Shown here piece by piece: positions 39,414 through 46,968 of a stretch of 64,000 bases of DNA. The stretch comes from Bacillus sp. FJAT-27264 (lineage in GTDB: Bacteria > Bacillota > Bacilli > Paenibacillales > Paenibacillaceae): contig NZ_MAQW01000023.1 of the NCBI RefSeq assembly GCF_001682855.1, forward strand, positions 514,338 to 578,337, in the 5' to 3' direction. The notes under the pieces are model-generated. The model searched no databases, was not told the DNA's origin, and saw only the letters and a program-made list of their open reading frames with translations. The translations under genes and the position numbers were made by a program. How positions within the stretch are numbered: position 1 is the first letter of the stretch; each line of letters starts with the position of its first letter.

Positions 39414-39588
39414 GCATTTTTGTACCTTATTTTTCTTTAATATAGACAAATGAGCTAAATAGAGGCATTTTTGTATCTTAATTTCTCAAAAGGTAATCTG
39501 AAAGGGTTATAATGGAAGAATTAAAGTACAATATTGCACTTAATTCCGTCTATCTCCCATCTTCAGACTATTTAAGGTACAAAAATGC
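39414..39588. repeat. Three copies of a 16-bp interspersed repeat
   Basis: GCATTTTTGTACCTTA at 39414-39429, a one-base variant at 39465-39480, and the exact reverse complement at 39573-39588. Copies 1 and 3 could form a perfect 16-bp stem. Confidence 0.85.
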
Positions 39589-39677
39589 CGTTAATTACAC
39601 TTCGGAGTAACGTTTAGGTTTTGTTTGTTATTTCAATGCGTGCTATATATTCTCCAAGTCGGTAATAAAAATAGAAA

Positions 39678-39722
39678 GACACTTTAAGTTGGAGTGATGT
39701 TCCAATTTATAGTGCCTTTTTT
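39678..39722 (+). terminator. Orphan intrinsic terminator
   Basis: GACACTTTAAGTTGG (39678-39692) pairs with CCAATTTATAGTGCC (39702-39716) with a few wobbles and mismatches; six T follow. No gene precedes it for 480 bp, so it may end a non-coding RNA or the liaR transcript. Confidence 0.75.
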
Positions 39723-39909
39723 CTGTTGGGGATGGTAGCAAGCTCAAATAATTGAGCGCACCTATTCACGTTCATCACTGGTTCAACACTGTCTATTGCT
39801 GAACTAGTCAGTAATTGCCACGGGCGTGGGGAACCGCGCCCGTATTATATGTCACTCCCCTGTAGAGGGTGAGTGGGCGGGGGTCAGGGCGCAAAGTTTA
39901 CGGCCGCCT

Positions 39910-39959
39910 TTGAAATCATGTTCCACCCGCAGGGTTCTATTCAAGGAACATGATTTCAA
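39910..39959. repeat. 15-bp perfect inverted repeat
   Basis: TTGAAATCATGTTCC (39910-39924) and GGAACATGATTTCAA (39945-39959) with a 20-nt loop. Confidence 0.85.
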
Positions 39960-39973
39960 CAGCGGTGGAGCCT

Positions 39974-40095
39974 GAGCCCCGCCGAGCGATCCCGGCCCAC
40001 GTGCTATGAGCCCCGCCGAGCGATCCCGGCCCACGTGCTATGAGCCCCGCCGAGCGACCCCAGCCCACATGCTATGATCCACGCCCACGTGCTAT
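39974..40095 (+). repeat. 34-bp tandem repeat, 3 units plus remnant
   Basis: Units at 39974-40007, 40008-40041 and 40042-40075, starting GAGCCCCGCCGAGCGATCCC and ending CACGTGCTAT. Units 1 and 2 are identical, unit 3 has three changes, and a shortened 20-bp unit follows at 40076-40095. Contiguous without spacers, hence not CRISPR. Confidence 0.92.
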
Positions 40096-40300
40096 GATCC
40101 CAGCCAGCGATCCCGCTTACAATCACAAGCAATCCCCGCTCACGATCCCTCTATGTTTCTTTTTCTTATCTGCCCGTGCCTATCTTTTATCTGCGCTTAA
40201 ATTGTTTTTAATGTGACCTTAAGGTTTAAAGTACAAAATAAGACCATGAAAACAAATTAAACCTTGCCACACGATAGGCAGGGCGCGGGAGGAAAGAAAC

Positions 40301-41959
40301 ATGGACGAGAACAAAAACAGATTTAACCGTGACAACGAACCTGAATCTGATCGGGAATGGAACAACGGTAGCAATGGCAACCAGTCCTCCGAAACAAGCT
40401 CATCATACTATTACTCTTACGGACCTTTTAAATCCTTGAATAAAGAAGAACTGGACAACGACAGTGATGTAGAACACTACAACCGGCGGGAACCGGAGCG
40501 GGTGGAGATTACACCTCCTCAGCCTGTAAGATCTCTTTCTTACAGCCCGGCGGTCCGCCCCACAGGTTATGACGGGAATGGCGGAGGCAAGGGCGGAAAT
40601 GGTGGGAACGGTGATGGCGGCGGTAACGGATGGCAATACAATCGCAAGCCGAAAAGCTCGTTTAAAACAGTGCTGGTTTCTTTTCTCGCCGGAATGATCG
40701 TGCTTTCAGGGTCGATGTACATGGCCGACCGAGGTAACTGGTTCACACCGGATACAGCAAGCTCGATTAACGGAAGCGGAACAAACACTTCTGCCTCAGC
40801 GCCGAGCGAAAGCGCCATGGCAAAACCTTCGACGACAACGGCGTCCCTGGTTACTGGAAAAGGCGATGTTTCAGGCGTGGTGGATCATGTAGGCCCGGCA
40901 GTCGTCAAGATTGAGACACTGGTGAACCAAAGCTCGCGCGGCAGAGGACAAAGCAGTCCGAACAATAATGATCCGTTCTCACAATTCTTTTTCGGAGACC
41001 AGTTCGGTGGCGGTGGCTCTTCCCAGTCAGAACCGGATCAGCAAGCCCCATCTGACAAGGGTTCATCCTCTCAACTGGTTCCATACGGGATTGGTACAGG
41101 TTTCATCTACGACAAGGCTGGATATATCTTGACCAACCAGCACGTTATCAACGGTGCTGATGTCATTCAGGTTACTGTGGATGGCAACACCAAACCATAT
41201 GAAGCTAAGCTGCTCGGCTCCAGCAAAGATTTGGATCTGGCTGTACTGAAGATTGAAGGCAACAACAATTTCCCTGTAGTAGCGTTGGGTGATTCCGATT
41301 CGCTGAAAGTCGGTTCGGAAGTTGTAGCTATCGGTAACCCGCAAGGATTCGATCATACCGTTACTGCAGGTGTGCTGAGTGCCAAGGGCCGCAGCATTGA
41401 TATTAACGAAGAAGACGGCAGCGGTACAAGAAACTACAAAAACCTGCTCCAAACAGATGCATCCATCAACCCAGGTAACTCTGGCGGTCCATTGCTTAAT
41501 GTGAACGGTGAGGTCATTGGTATGAACGTAGCTGTAAGTACTGATTCACAAGGTATTGGTTTCGCGATTGCTGTGAATACGATCAAGAATGTCGTTGACA
41601 AGCTGGAAGCGAATCAGGCGATTCCGAAAGAACCCGTTCCGTTCATTGGTGCAACGCTTATGACGATTACAGATGAAGTGGCCAAACAAATGGGTACTGA
41701 TATTAAAGAAGGATCTGTAGTAGCAGATATTGTTTTCAGATCGCCAGCATATAACGCAGACCTCCGTCCGTACGACATTATTACCGGAGTAGGCGGCAAG
41801 AAGTATGCAACCAATCAGGACCTGATCACTTATATTCAAACGCTCAAAGTTGGAGACAAGATTACACTCAACGTTGTCCGTAACGGCAAACAATTGAACC
41901 TTGATGTTACGATCGGCAACAAGAACGATTTTGATACTACGCAGACACAACGGCAATAA
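40301..41959 (+). CDS. htrA: HtrA-type membrane serine protease with PDZ
   Basis: 552 residues, ATG 40301 after GGAGG. A ~120-residue hydrophilic cytoplasmic part with a Gly-rich run precedes one membrane anchor (~125-145). The trypsin-like domain has H281 (TNQHVING), D312 (DLDLAVL) and S394 (NPGNSGGPL); a PDZ domain covers ~450-545 (FRSPAYNADLRPYDIITGVGG). It degrades or refolds misfolded secreted proteins at the outer membrane face. A long Ser/Asn/Gln loop lies at ~205-260 inside the protease domain. It is immediately upstream of a two-component system. Confidence 0.93.
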   Translation: MDENKNRFNRDNEPESDREWNNGSNGNQSSETSSSYYYSYGPFKSLNKEELDNDSDVEHYNRREPERVEITPPQPVRSLSYSPAVRPTGYDGNGGGKGGNGGNGDGGGNGWQYNRKPKSSFKTVLVSFLAGMIVLSGSMYMADRGNWFTPDTASSINGSGTNTSASAPSESAMAKPSTTTASLVTGKGDVSGVVDHVGPAVVKIETLVNQSSRGRGQSSPNNNDPFSQFFFGDQFGGGGSSQSEPDQQAPSDKGSSSQLVPYGIGTGFIYDKAGYILTNQHVINGADVIQVTVDGNTKPYEAKLLGSSKDLDLAVLKIEGNNNFPVVALGDSDSLKVGSEVVAIGNPQGFDHTVTAGVLSAKGRSIDINEEDGSGTRNYKNLLQTDASINPGNSGGPLLNVNGEVIGMNVAVSTDSQGIGFAIAVNTIKNVVDKLEANQAIPKEPVPFIGATLMTITDEVAKQMGTDIKEGSVVADIVFRSPAYNADLRPYDIITGVGGKKYATNQDLITYIQTLKVGDKITLNVVRNGKQLNLDVTIGNKNDFDTTQTQRQ

Positions 41960-41989
41960 CAACGGTAATAACAAAGGCACCATACAATC

Positions 41990-42018
41990 AGACGGAAGGG
42001 TTCGCCCTTCCGTCTTTA
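41990..42018 (+). terminator. Intrinsic terminator after htrA
   Basis: AGACGGAAGGG (41990-42000), TTCG loop, CCCTTCCGTCT (42005-42015), then TTTAAT. The T run is short. Confidence 0.8.
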
Positions 42019-42093
42019 ATGTACAAAGATGTCTTTTTAGCGATTCGCTGGTACAATATTTATATATAGAACTGGACAATGGGGGCTGCATGG

Positions 42094-42783
42094 ATGCGAC
42101 CGAATATTCTAATTATTGATGACGATGAGAAAATTATCTCCATGCTGAGGCGTGGTCTGGCTTTTGAAGGATATGATGTCAAGACAGCTGCGAATGGCGC
42201 AGACGGCTTGCGTGCGGTAATAGCAAATGATCCTGATGTGGTTATTCTTGATGTGATGATGCCACAGGTGGATGGCTTTGAAGTCTGTCGGAGGCTGCGG
42301 GAGGGCGGCAGCAATGTGCCTGTCCTGATGCTCACTGCCAAGGATGAGATCGAGCACCGGGTCAAGGGTCTTGATCTGGGTGCAGACGATTATCTGGTGA
42401 AGCCGTTTGCATTAGAGGAACTATTGGCTCGTGTCCGTGCGCTGCTAAGGCGTAAGAGTGAGCAGAGTGGTGGCAGTGATCAGGCGGTGGCTTATGAGGA
42501 TATTACTCTGGATGTAGACTCTCGGGAGGTCACACGTGACGGCAAGCGTCTAGAACTGACTGCCAAGGAGTTCGAGCTGTTACATCTGTTCATGCAGAAT
42601 CCGAAGCGGGTACTGTCGCGTGATCTCATTATGGACAAGATTTGGGGCTATGACTACAGCGGAGAATCCAATGTGCTTGAGGTATATATCGCCATGCTGC
42701 GCCAGAAGACAGAGGAACACGGTGGCAAGCGATTGATTCAGACTATCCGGGGAGCAGGTTACATTCTAAGAGGTGACAACTAG
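42094..42783 (+). CDS. OmpR-type response regulator, MprA-like
   Basis: ATG 42094 (MRPNILIIDDDEKI) is preferred over ATG 42079 because GGGGG lies 8 bp before it; 229 residues. Receiver with acidic residues DDD, phosphoacceptor Asp in DVVILDVMMPQVDG and Lys in DDYLVKPFALEEL; winged-helix domain ~130-225 (LTAKEFELLHLFMQNPKRVLSRDLIMDKIWG, NVLEVYIAMLRQK). Its start overlaps neither neighbour; the kinase follows 1 bp after the stop. Its placement next to an HtrA gene recalls mprA-mprB-pepD of mycobacteria and cssRS-htrB of Bacillus, so htrA is a candidate target. Confidence 0.9.
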   Translation: MRPNILIIDDDEKIISMLRRGLAFEGYDVKTAANGADGLRAVIANDPDVVILDVMMPQVDGFEVCRRLREGGSNVPVLMLTAKDEIEHRVKGLDLGADDYLVKPFALEELLARVRALLRRKSEQSGGSDQAVAYEDITLDVDSREVTRDGKRLELTAKEFELLHLFMQNPKRVLSRDLIMDKIWGYDYSGESNVLEVYIAMLRQKTEEHGGKRLIQTIRGAGYILRGDN

Positions 42784-42784
42784 T

Positions 42785-44251
42785 ATGTCTATTAAGCTGC
42801 GGCTGACTGCTTGGTATTCGGGAATTTTGGCTGTAATGCTGTTGGGCCTATCAGCCGCAATATATGCTTTCGTGTATATAAATACTTACGGTGATTTGAA
42901 GGACCGTGTTGAAAAGCAGGTTGAGCAGCTACAGCTTCTGCCGCGCTGGGGATATGACGGCTCCTTGCTCAACGTCAATGTGATTCCTTCTCAGGCAACG
43001 CGCCTGGAGGAAGCCAATATGCTGGTGCAGATTAGTATCTATGACAGTGGGGCTATTCAGCAGTCAGATAATATGATGAGCTTGGGTTTGAAATTCGATG
43101 TTCCAGATAAGAACAACATTATGCAGGAAAAAGGCTTCAAGCAGGTGACGCTTGCAGGTTATCATTTCATCATGTATCAGACGCCGCTGACGCCGCTCCC
43201 TGGTAACGCTCCATTGGCGGTTTTACAAGTAGCTACGCCAACCAACCAGGAAGACCGGATGATGGAAAGGCTAAAGAACATTCTGGTCGCCGGTTCCTTT
43301 GCGACCTTGGTGGCAGCGTTTACCTTTGGCCTATTCCTGGCCCGTAAGGCTATGAGGCCAATCGGCAAAGTGATCGAGGCAGCGAACGGCATCCAGACTG
43401 GAACAGATCTCAGCTCGCGCATCGAATACGACGGTCCGCCGGATGAAATTGGCAGATTGGTTCAGACCGTAAACAGCATGCTGGGGCGGATGGAGGGTTT
43501 TTATACGGAGCTGGAAGATTCCTATGCCGCGCAGCGGCGCTTCGTCTCGGATGCTTCCCATGAACTCCGAACCCCGCTGACGACGATCCGGGGGAATATC
43601 GATCTGCTGCAGAAGGTCTGGGAGATGGAGCCGGGAGCAAATCCTGCGCTCGACGATGCTGCGATCCGCCAGCTGTCTATCGAGTCGGTGAAGGACATTG
43701 CGGATGAATCCAAGCGGATGAGCCGCCTTGTGGCTGATATGCTTTCTCTGGCCCGTGCCGATACCGGCCGGACTTTTGACAAGGAACCGGTTGCTCTGGA
43801 GCCGATGATGATGGAAGTAGCGCGACGGGCATCATTCTTGCCGCATCAGGCGGAATGGCAACCTGGTCAAATGTCTCACTTGAATGGCAAATACATTGTC
43901 GGCAACAAGGACTATTTGCAGCAAATGCTGTTTATTTTCATCGACAATGCCTTCAAATACACACCATCTGGTGAGGTAGTGTTTGACACTGTGTTCTATC
44001 AGAACCAGGTAGGTATTCGGATCAGCGATACGGGAATTGGAATGGATAAGGATGAGATCCCGCATATCTTCGACCGCTTCTACCGTGCGGATGAATCGCG
44101 GGGAATCACGGAAGGAATTGGCCTTGGTCTCTCCATCGCCAAATGGATTATTGACGAGCATGACGGCTCGGTTGAAGTTGTCACCCGGCAGGGAGAAGGC
44201 ACCACATTCGTGATCTGGCTGCCCCTTCTCTTTGCTCCGCCGCTGGAATAG
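42785..44251 (+). CDS. Sensor histidine kinase, MprB-like
   Basis: ATG 42785 follows AGAGGTGA; 488 residues. Membrane segment ~8-32, extracytoplasmic domain ~33-165, second segment ~168-190, HAMP ~190-243, HisKA with phospho-His in SDASHELRTPLTTI, and HATPase (IFIDNAFKYT, IRISDTGIGM, FYRADESRGITEGIGLGLSIAK). Partner of the preceding response regulator. The sensor domain is not recognised; envelope or secretion stress is a reasonable guess from the htrA neighbour. Confidence 0.92.
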   Translation: MSIKLRLTAWYSGILAVMLLGLSAAIYAFVYINTYGDLKDRVEKQVEQLQLLPRWGYDGSLLNVNVIPSQATRLEEANMLVQISIYDSGAIQQSDNMMSLGLKFDVPDKNNIMQEKGFKQVTLAGYHFIMYQTPLTPLPGNAPLAVLQVATPTNQEDRMMERLKNILVAGSFATLVAAFTFGLFLARKAMRPIGKVIEAANGIQTGTDLSSRIEYDGPPDEIGRLVQTVNSMLGRMEGFYTELEDSYAAQRRFVSDASHELRTPLTTIRGNIDLLQKVWEMEPGANPALDDAAIRQLSIESVKDIADESKRMSRLVADMLSLARADTGRTFDKEPVALEPMMMEVARRASFLPHQAEWQPGQMSHLNGKYIVGNKDYLQQMLFIFIDNAFKYTPSGEVVFDTVFYQNQVGIRISDTGIGMDKDEIPHIFDRFYRADESRGITEGIGLGLSIAKWIIDEHDGSVEVVTRQGEGTTFVIWLPLLFAPPLE

Positions 44252-44308
44252 GGTATAATTTAGGAGAACTATTACAGCAGTCAACGACAGCAGAAAGCTG
44301 GTGAAGTC

Positions 44309-45265
44309 ATGGAAGTCATCAAAATATCGCCCCGGGGCTACTGCTACGGTGTGGTCGATGCCATGGTTATGGCACGGCAGGCCGCGCAAAATCTCGATCT
44401 GCCTCGGCCGATTTATATACTGGGCATGATTGTGCATAACAGCCATGTGACCAACTCTTTTGAGGACGACGGAATTATTACCCTCGATGGTACCAATCGT
44501 CTGGATATTCTGGACAAGATCGATAGCGGTACAGTCATTTTCACTGCACACGGAGTGTCGCCGGAAGTGCGCAAGGTGGCTCGGGCCAAAGGCCTGACCA
44601 CTGTGGATGCTACCTGTCCCGATGTGACGAAGACGCATGACCTGATTCGGGAAAAGGTTGAAGAAGGTTATGAAATTATTTATATCGGCAAGAAGGGACA
44701 CCCTGAACCTGAGGGAGCGGTGGGTATTGCCCCGGATCATGTGCACCTGATTGAGAAGGAAGAGGAGATCGTGGACCTCTCGATTTCTGGCTCGCGGATT
44801 TGTATCACGAACCAGACCACGATGAGTCAATGGGATATCAAGCATATTATGAAGAAGCTGCTGGAGACGTTCCCCGGCGCCGAAGTCCATAATGAGATCT
44901 GCATGGCTACCCAGGTGCGTCAGGAGGCTGTGGCAGAGCAAGCGGGACAAACAGATCTTGTTATAGTCGTGGGCGATCCTCGCAGCAATAACTCCAATCG
45001 TCTGGCACAGGTATCGGAGGAAATCGCTGGCGTACCAGCCCACCGGATCTCAGACCTCTCCGAGTTGAAGACGGAATGGCTGCAGGGTGTTACGAAGGTG
45101 GGGGTAACTTCGGGTGCTTCTACACCAACCCCGATCACGAAGGAAGTCATCAATTATTTGGAGCAGTATGATCCCGAGCTTCCCGCAACCTGGGAGATCA
45201 AGCGTACTGTGAATATGGCGAAGCTGCTGCCGCCGGTCAAGAACAAGACAGCGAGCACGAATTAA
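44309..45265 (+). CDS. ispH: 4-hydroxy-3-methylbut-2-enyl diphosphate reductase
   Basis: 318 residues, ATG 44309. Three conserved Cys for the Fe-S cluster are seen in RGYCYGV (C12), DATCPDVTK and NEICMATQVRQ, with the substrate-binding His residues in VHNSHV and FTAHGVSP and the loop GDPRSNNSNRL. It makes IPP and DMAPP in the last step of the non-mevalonate isoprenoid pathway. Monocistronic by position: the kinase gene ends 57 bp upstream, and a strong terminator follows. Confidence 0.96.
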   Translation: MEVIKISPRGYCYGVVDAMVMARQAAQNLDLPRPIYILGMIVHNSHVTNSFEDDGIITLDGTNRLDILDKIDSGTVIFTAHGVSPEVRKVARAKGLTTVDATCPDVTKTHDLIREKVEEGYEIIYIGKKGHPEPEGAVGIAPDHVHLIEKEEEIVDLSISGSRICITNQTTMSQWDIKHIMKKLLETFPGAEVHNEICMATQVRQEAVAEQAGQTDLVIVVGDPRSNNSNRLAQVSEEIAGVPAHRISDLSELKTEWLQGVTKVGVTSGASTPTPITKEVINYLEQYDPELPATWEIKRTVNMAKLLPPVKNKTASTN

Positions 45266-45296
45266 TATCTTGAAATTGAACTTATAGCATTGAGCC

Positions 45297-45339
45297 AAAA
45301 GAGCGTAATACACCGTCTTCCGGTGTGTGCGCTCTTTTG
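45297..45339. terminator. Intrinsic terminator after ispH
   Basis: AAAAGAGCG (45297-45305) pairs with CGCTCTTTT (45330-45338); inner ACACCG-TCTTC-CGGTGT. A run on the left and T run on the right make it usable in both directions. Confidence 0.88.
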
Positions 45340-45496
45340 TTATCAGGCAGAACGGTTCTCAACCACACTTACAGATGCAATGATAATATTCCTTTCGCTT
45401 CCATTTCGTAATTTGCGATTGTAGTTTCTTGCTTTTAGATTTGTAAATTTGAGCGTTTTCAAATCGGGCTGTTTTGTGAAAATAGGCCACGGCGGG

Positions 45497-45525
45497 TTGA
45501 CGAAATAGAGATTTTCGGCTAGAAT
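45497..45525 (+). promoter_or_regulatory. Sigma-A-type promoter for aroF
   Basis: TTGACG (45497-45502), 17-bp spacer, TAGAAT (45520-45525). The leader before aroF contains iterated AAAAGC/AAAGCT motifs (45540-45570). The rest of the 370-bp gap shows nothing else. Confidence 0.65.
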
Positions 45526-45638
45526 TGCTTTAGTGATTAAAAGCATAAAAGCTAAAAAGCTTAAAAGCGTCGTAGCGAAACAGAGTGCACAAACACTGAC
45601 TAATAAATTACGTTAACATGTGGAAAGGAAGATTAATT

Positions 45639-46685
45639 ATGATCGTTATTACATCGAACCAAACTCCGGAAGAACAAGTGCAGGATATTATCAGAGTTAT
45701 TGAAAAAGAGGGGTTGCAAGTTCATCTCTCCCGCGGCGCTGACCGCACCGTCATTGGTCTGATTGGAGGCGTTACACCTAAGCTTGCCGAGCACCTGCGG
45801 CAGATGAAGGGTGTAGAGAATGTCGTTAAAATCTCTAAATCCTACAAGCTGGCGAGCCGTGACTTCCACCCGGAAGATACCGTCATTGATATTCGCGGTG
45901 TCAAAATTGGCGGCGAGAACCTCGTCATCATGGGCGGACCTTGTGCCGTTGAATCCCCAGAGCAAATCGATGAGATTGCCCGTCTAGTGAAGGCCTCCGG
46001 TGCTCAAGTGCTCCGTGGCGGTGCATTTAAGCCTCGTACAGGGCCATACAGCTTCCAGGGCGTGGGTGTAGAAGGCTTGACGATGATGGCAGAAGCCGGC
46101 AGACGTCATGGACTGTTGACGATTACCGAAGTCATGACTCCGGAATACGTAGACATTTGTGCGGAGCACGCGGACATTCTGCAGGTAGGTACACGTAATA
46201 TGCAGAACTTTGACTTGCTGCGCAAGCTCGGCACCTGCGGGCGTCCTGTTTTGCTCAAACGCGGCTTCAGCGCGACCTATGATGAATTGCTGAATGCAGC
46301 GGAATACATTCTGGCCGGCGGCAACCGTGATGTTATGCTGTGCGAACGCGGAATTCGTACATTCGAGACGTACACCCGCAATACGCTGGACCTCTCTGCG
46401 ATTCCGGTTCTACAAAGCCTGAGCCATCTTCCGGTCATCTCTGATCCGAGCCATGGCACCGGACGTCGTGAACTGGTAGAGCCAATGTCCAAGGCATCTG
46501 TTGCTGCAGGCGCGAACGGCCTTATTATCGAAATGCACACCGATCCGGACAATTCCATGACCGGCGATGGCGTACAATCGCTATTCCCTGATCAGTTCGA
46601 CAACCTGCTTAGAGACCTTGAGAAGCTCGCCCCGCTGGTTGGACGTAAGTTCTCTCCAGGGCCTGAGCCTGTTGTAACTGTGTAA
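45639..46685 (+). CDS. aroF: DAHP synthase (type I beta)
   Basis: ATG 45639 follows GGAAAGGAAG; 348 residues. N-terminal ferredoxin-like regulatory domain (~1-70, MIVITSNQTPEEQVQDIIRV) then the TIM-barrel catalytic domain with GGPCAVES, LRGGAFKPRTGPYSFQG, LKRGFSATYDELL and SDPSHGTGRR. It condenses phosphoenolpyruvate and erythrose 4-phosphate, the first step of the shikimate pathway. Unlike B. subtilis AroA it has no chorismate mutase domain; it resembles the Thermotoga form with an ACT-like N-terminus that mediates tyrosine/phenylalanine feedback. Confidence 0.93.
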   Translation: MIVITSNQTPEEQVQDIIRVIEKEGLQVHLSRGADRTVIGLIGGVTPKLAEHLRQMKGVENVVKISKSYKLASRDFHPEDTVIDIRGVKIGGENLVIMGGPCAVESPEQIDEIARLVKASGAQVLRGGAFKPRTGPYSFQGVGVEGLTMMAEAGRRHGLLTITEVMTPEYVDICAEHADILQVGTRNMQNFDLLRKLGTCGRPVLLKRGFSATYDELLNAAEYILAGGNRDVMLCERGIRTFETYTRNTLDLSAIPVLQSLSHLPVISDPSHGTGRRELVEPMSKASVAAGANGLIIEMHTDPDNSMTGDGVQSLFPDQFDNLLRDLEKLAPLVGRKFSPGPEPVVTV

Positions 46686-46712
46686 TTTTTGCTTAAATCT
46701 GCTGTTCAACAG

Positions 46713-46753
46713 CCCGCTTATCCCGCGTTATTGCTGGGATAAGCGGGTTATTT
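46713..46753 (+). terminator. Intrinsic terminator after aroF
   Basis: CCCGCTTATCCC (46713-46724) pairs with GGGATAAGCGGG (46736-46747); TTATTT follows. Confidence 0.85.
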
Positions 46754-46811
46754 GATTTTGTGCAGGGTAAGAGATGAGGCTGCCCGAGCTTTTTTTTCTA
46801 ATTTCACTAAG

Positions 46812-46828
46812 CGTTAGAAAATCTTACA
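46812..46828. promoter_or_regulatory. GlnR/TnrA-like box upstream of glnA
   Basis: CGTTA, seven bases, TTACA: one mismatch from TGTNA-N7-TNACA. It lies 28 bp before the -35. A second inverted repeat, TTTTCTAA-N12-TTAGAAAA, overlaps it at about 46793-46820. Confidence 0.5.
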
Positions 46829-46843
46829 TTGGAATAAGAAATA

Positions 46844-46885
46844 CCTGACATAAGCATTGACGATGTCAGGTGTGAGATTTATAAT
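46844..46885 (+). promoter_or_regulatory. glnA promoter with palindrome over the -35
   Basis: TTGACG (46857-46862), 17-bp spacer, TATAAT (46880-46885), near consensus. A perfect palindrome CCTGACAT (46844-46851), N11, ATGTCAGG (46863-46870) brackets the -35, which suggests repressor binding. Confidence 0.7.
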
Positions 46886-46968
46886 GACGACAGCAAAAAA
46901 AATATAAAACAAGAACATTTGCATACTATGAGCGGCTTAATGTTCGGAAACTTGGGGAGGAAAATTTC

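Larger units (their letters stand above)
39200..40300. other. 1.1-kb gene-free, repeat-rich segment
   Basis: No credible ORF. It contains a 35-bp tandem duplication (39215-39285), three copies of a 16-bp sequence (39414, 39465, and inverted at 39573), a terminator (39678-39722), several GC-rich hairpins (39818-39880), a 15-bp perfect inverted repeat (39910-39959) and a 34-bp tandem repeat (39974-40095). The GC-rich part 39850-40100 contrasts with the AT-rich part before it. Confidence 0.8.

Noticed and set aside
39852..40034. 60-codon minus-strand ORF ending LTPAHSPSTGE
   Set aside because: Lies across repeat and palindromic DNA; such strings are typical artefacts of intergenic palindromes.
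39974..40095. Possible CRISPR array
   Set aside because: Units are contiguous with no unique spacers and no cas genes are near; it is a simple tandem repeat.
43832..45043. 403-codon minus-strand frame across the kinase and ispH genes
   Set aside because: Spans two well-supported plus-strand genes; no domain or ribosome site.
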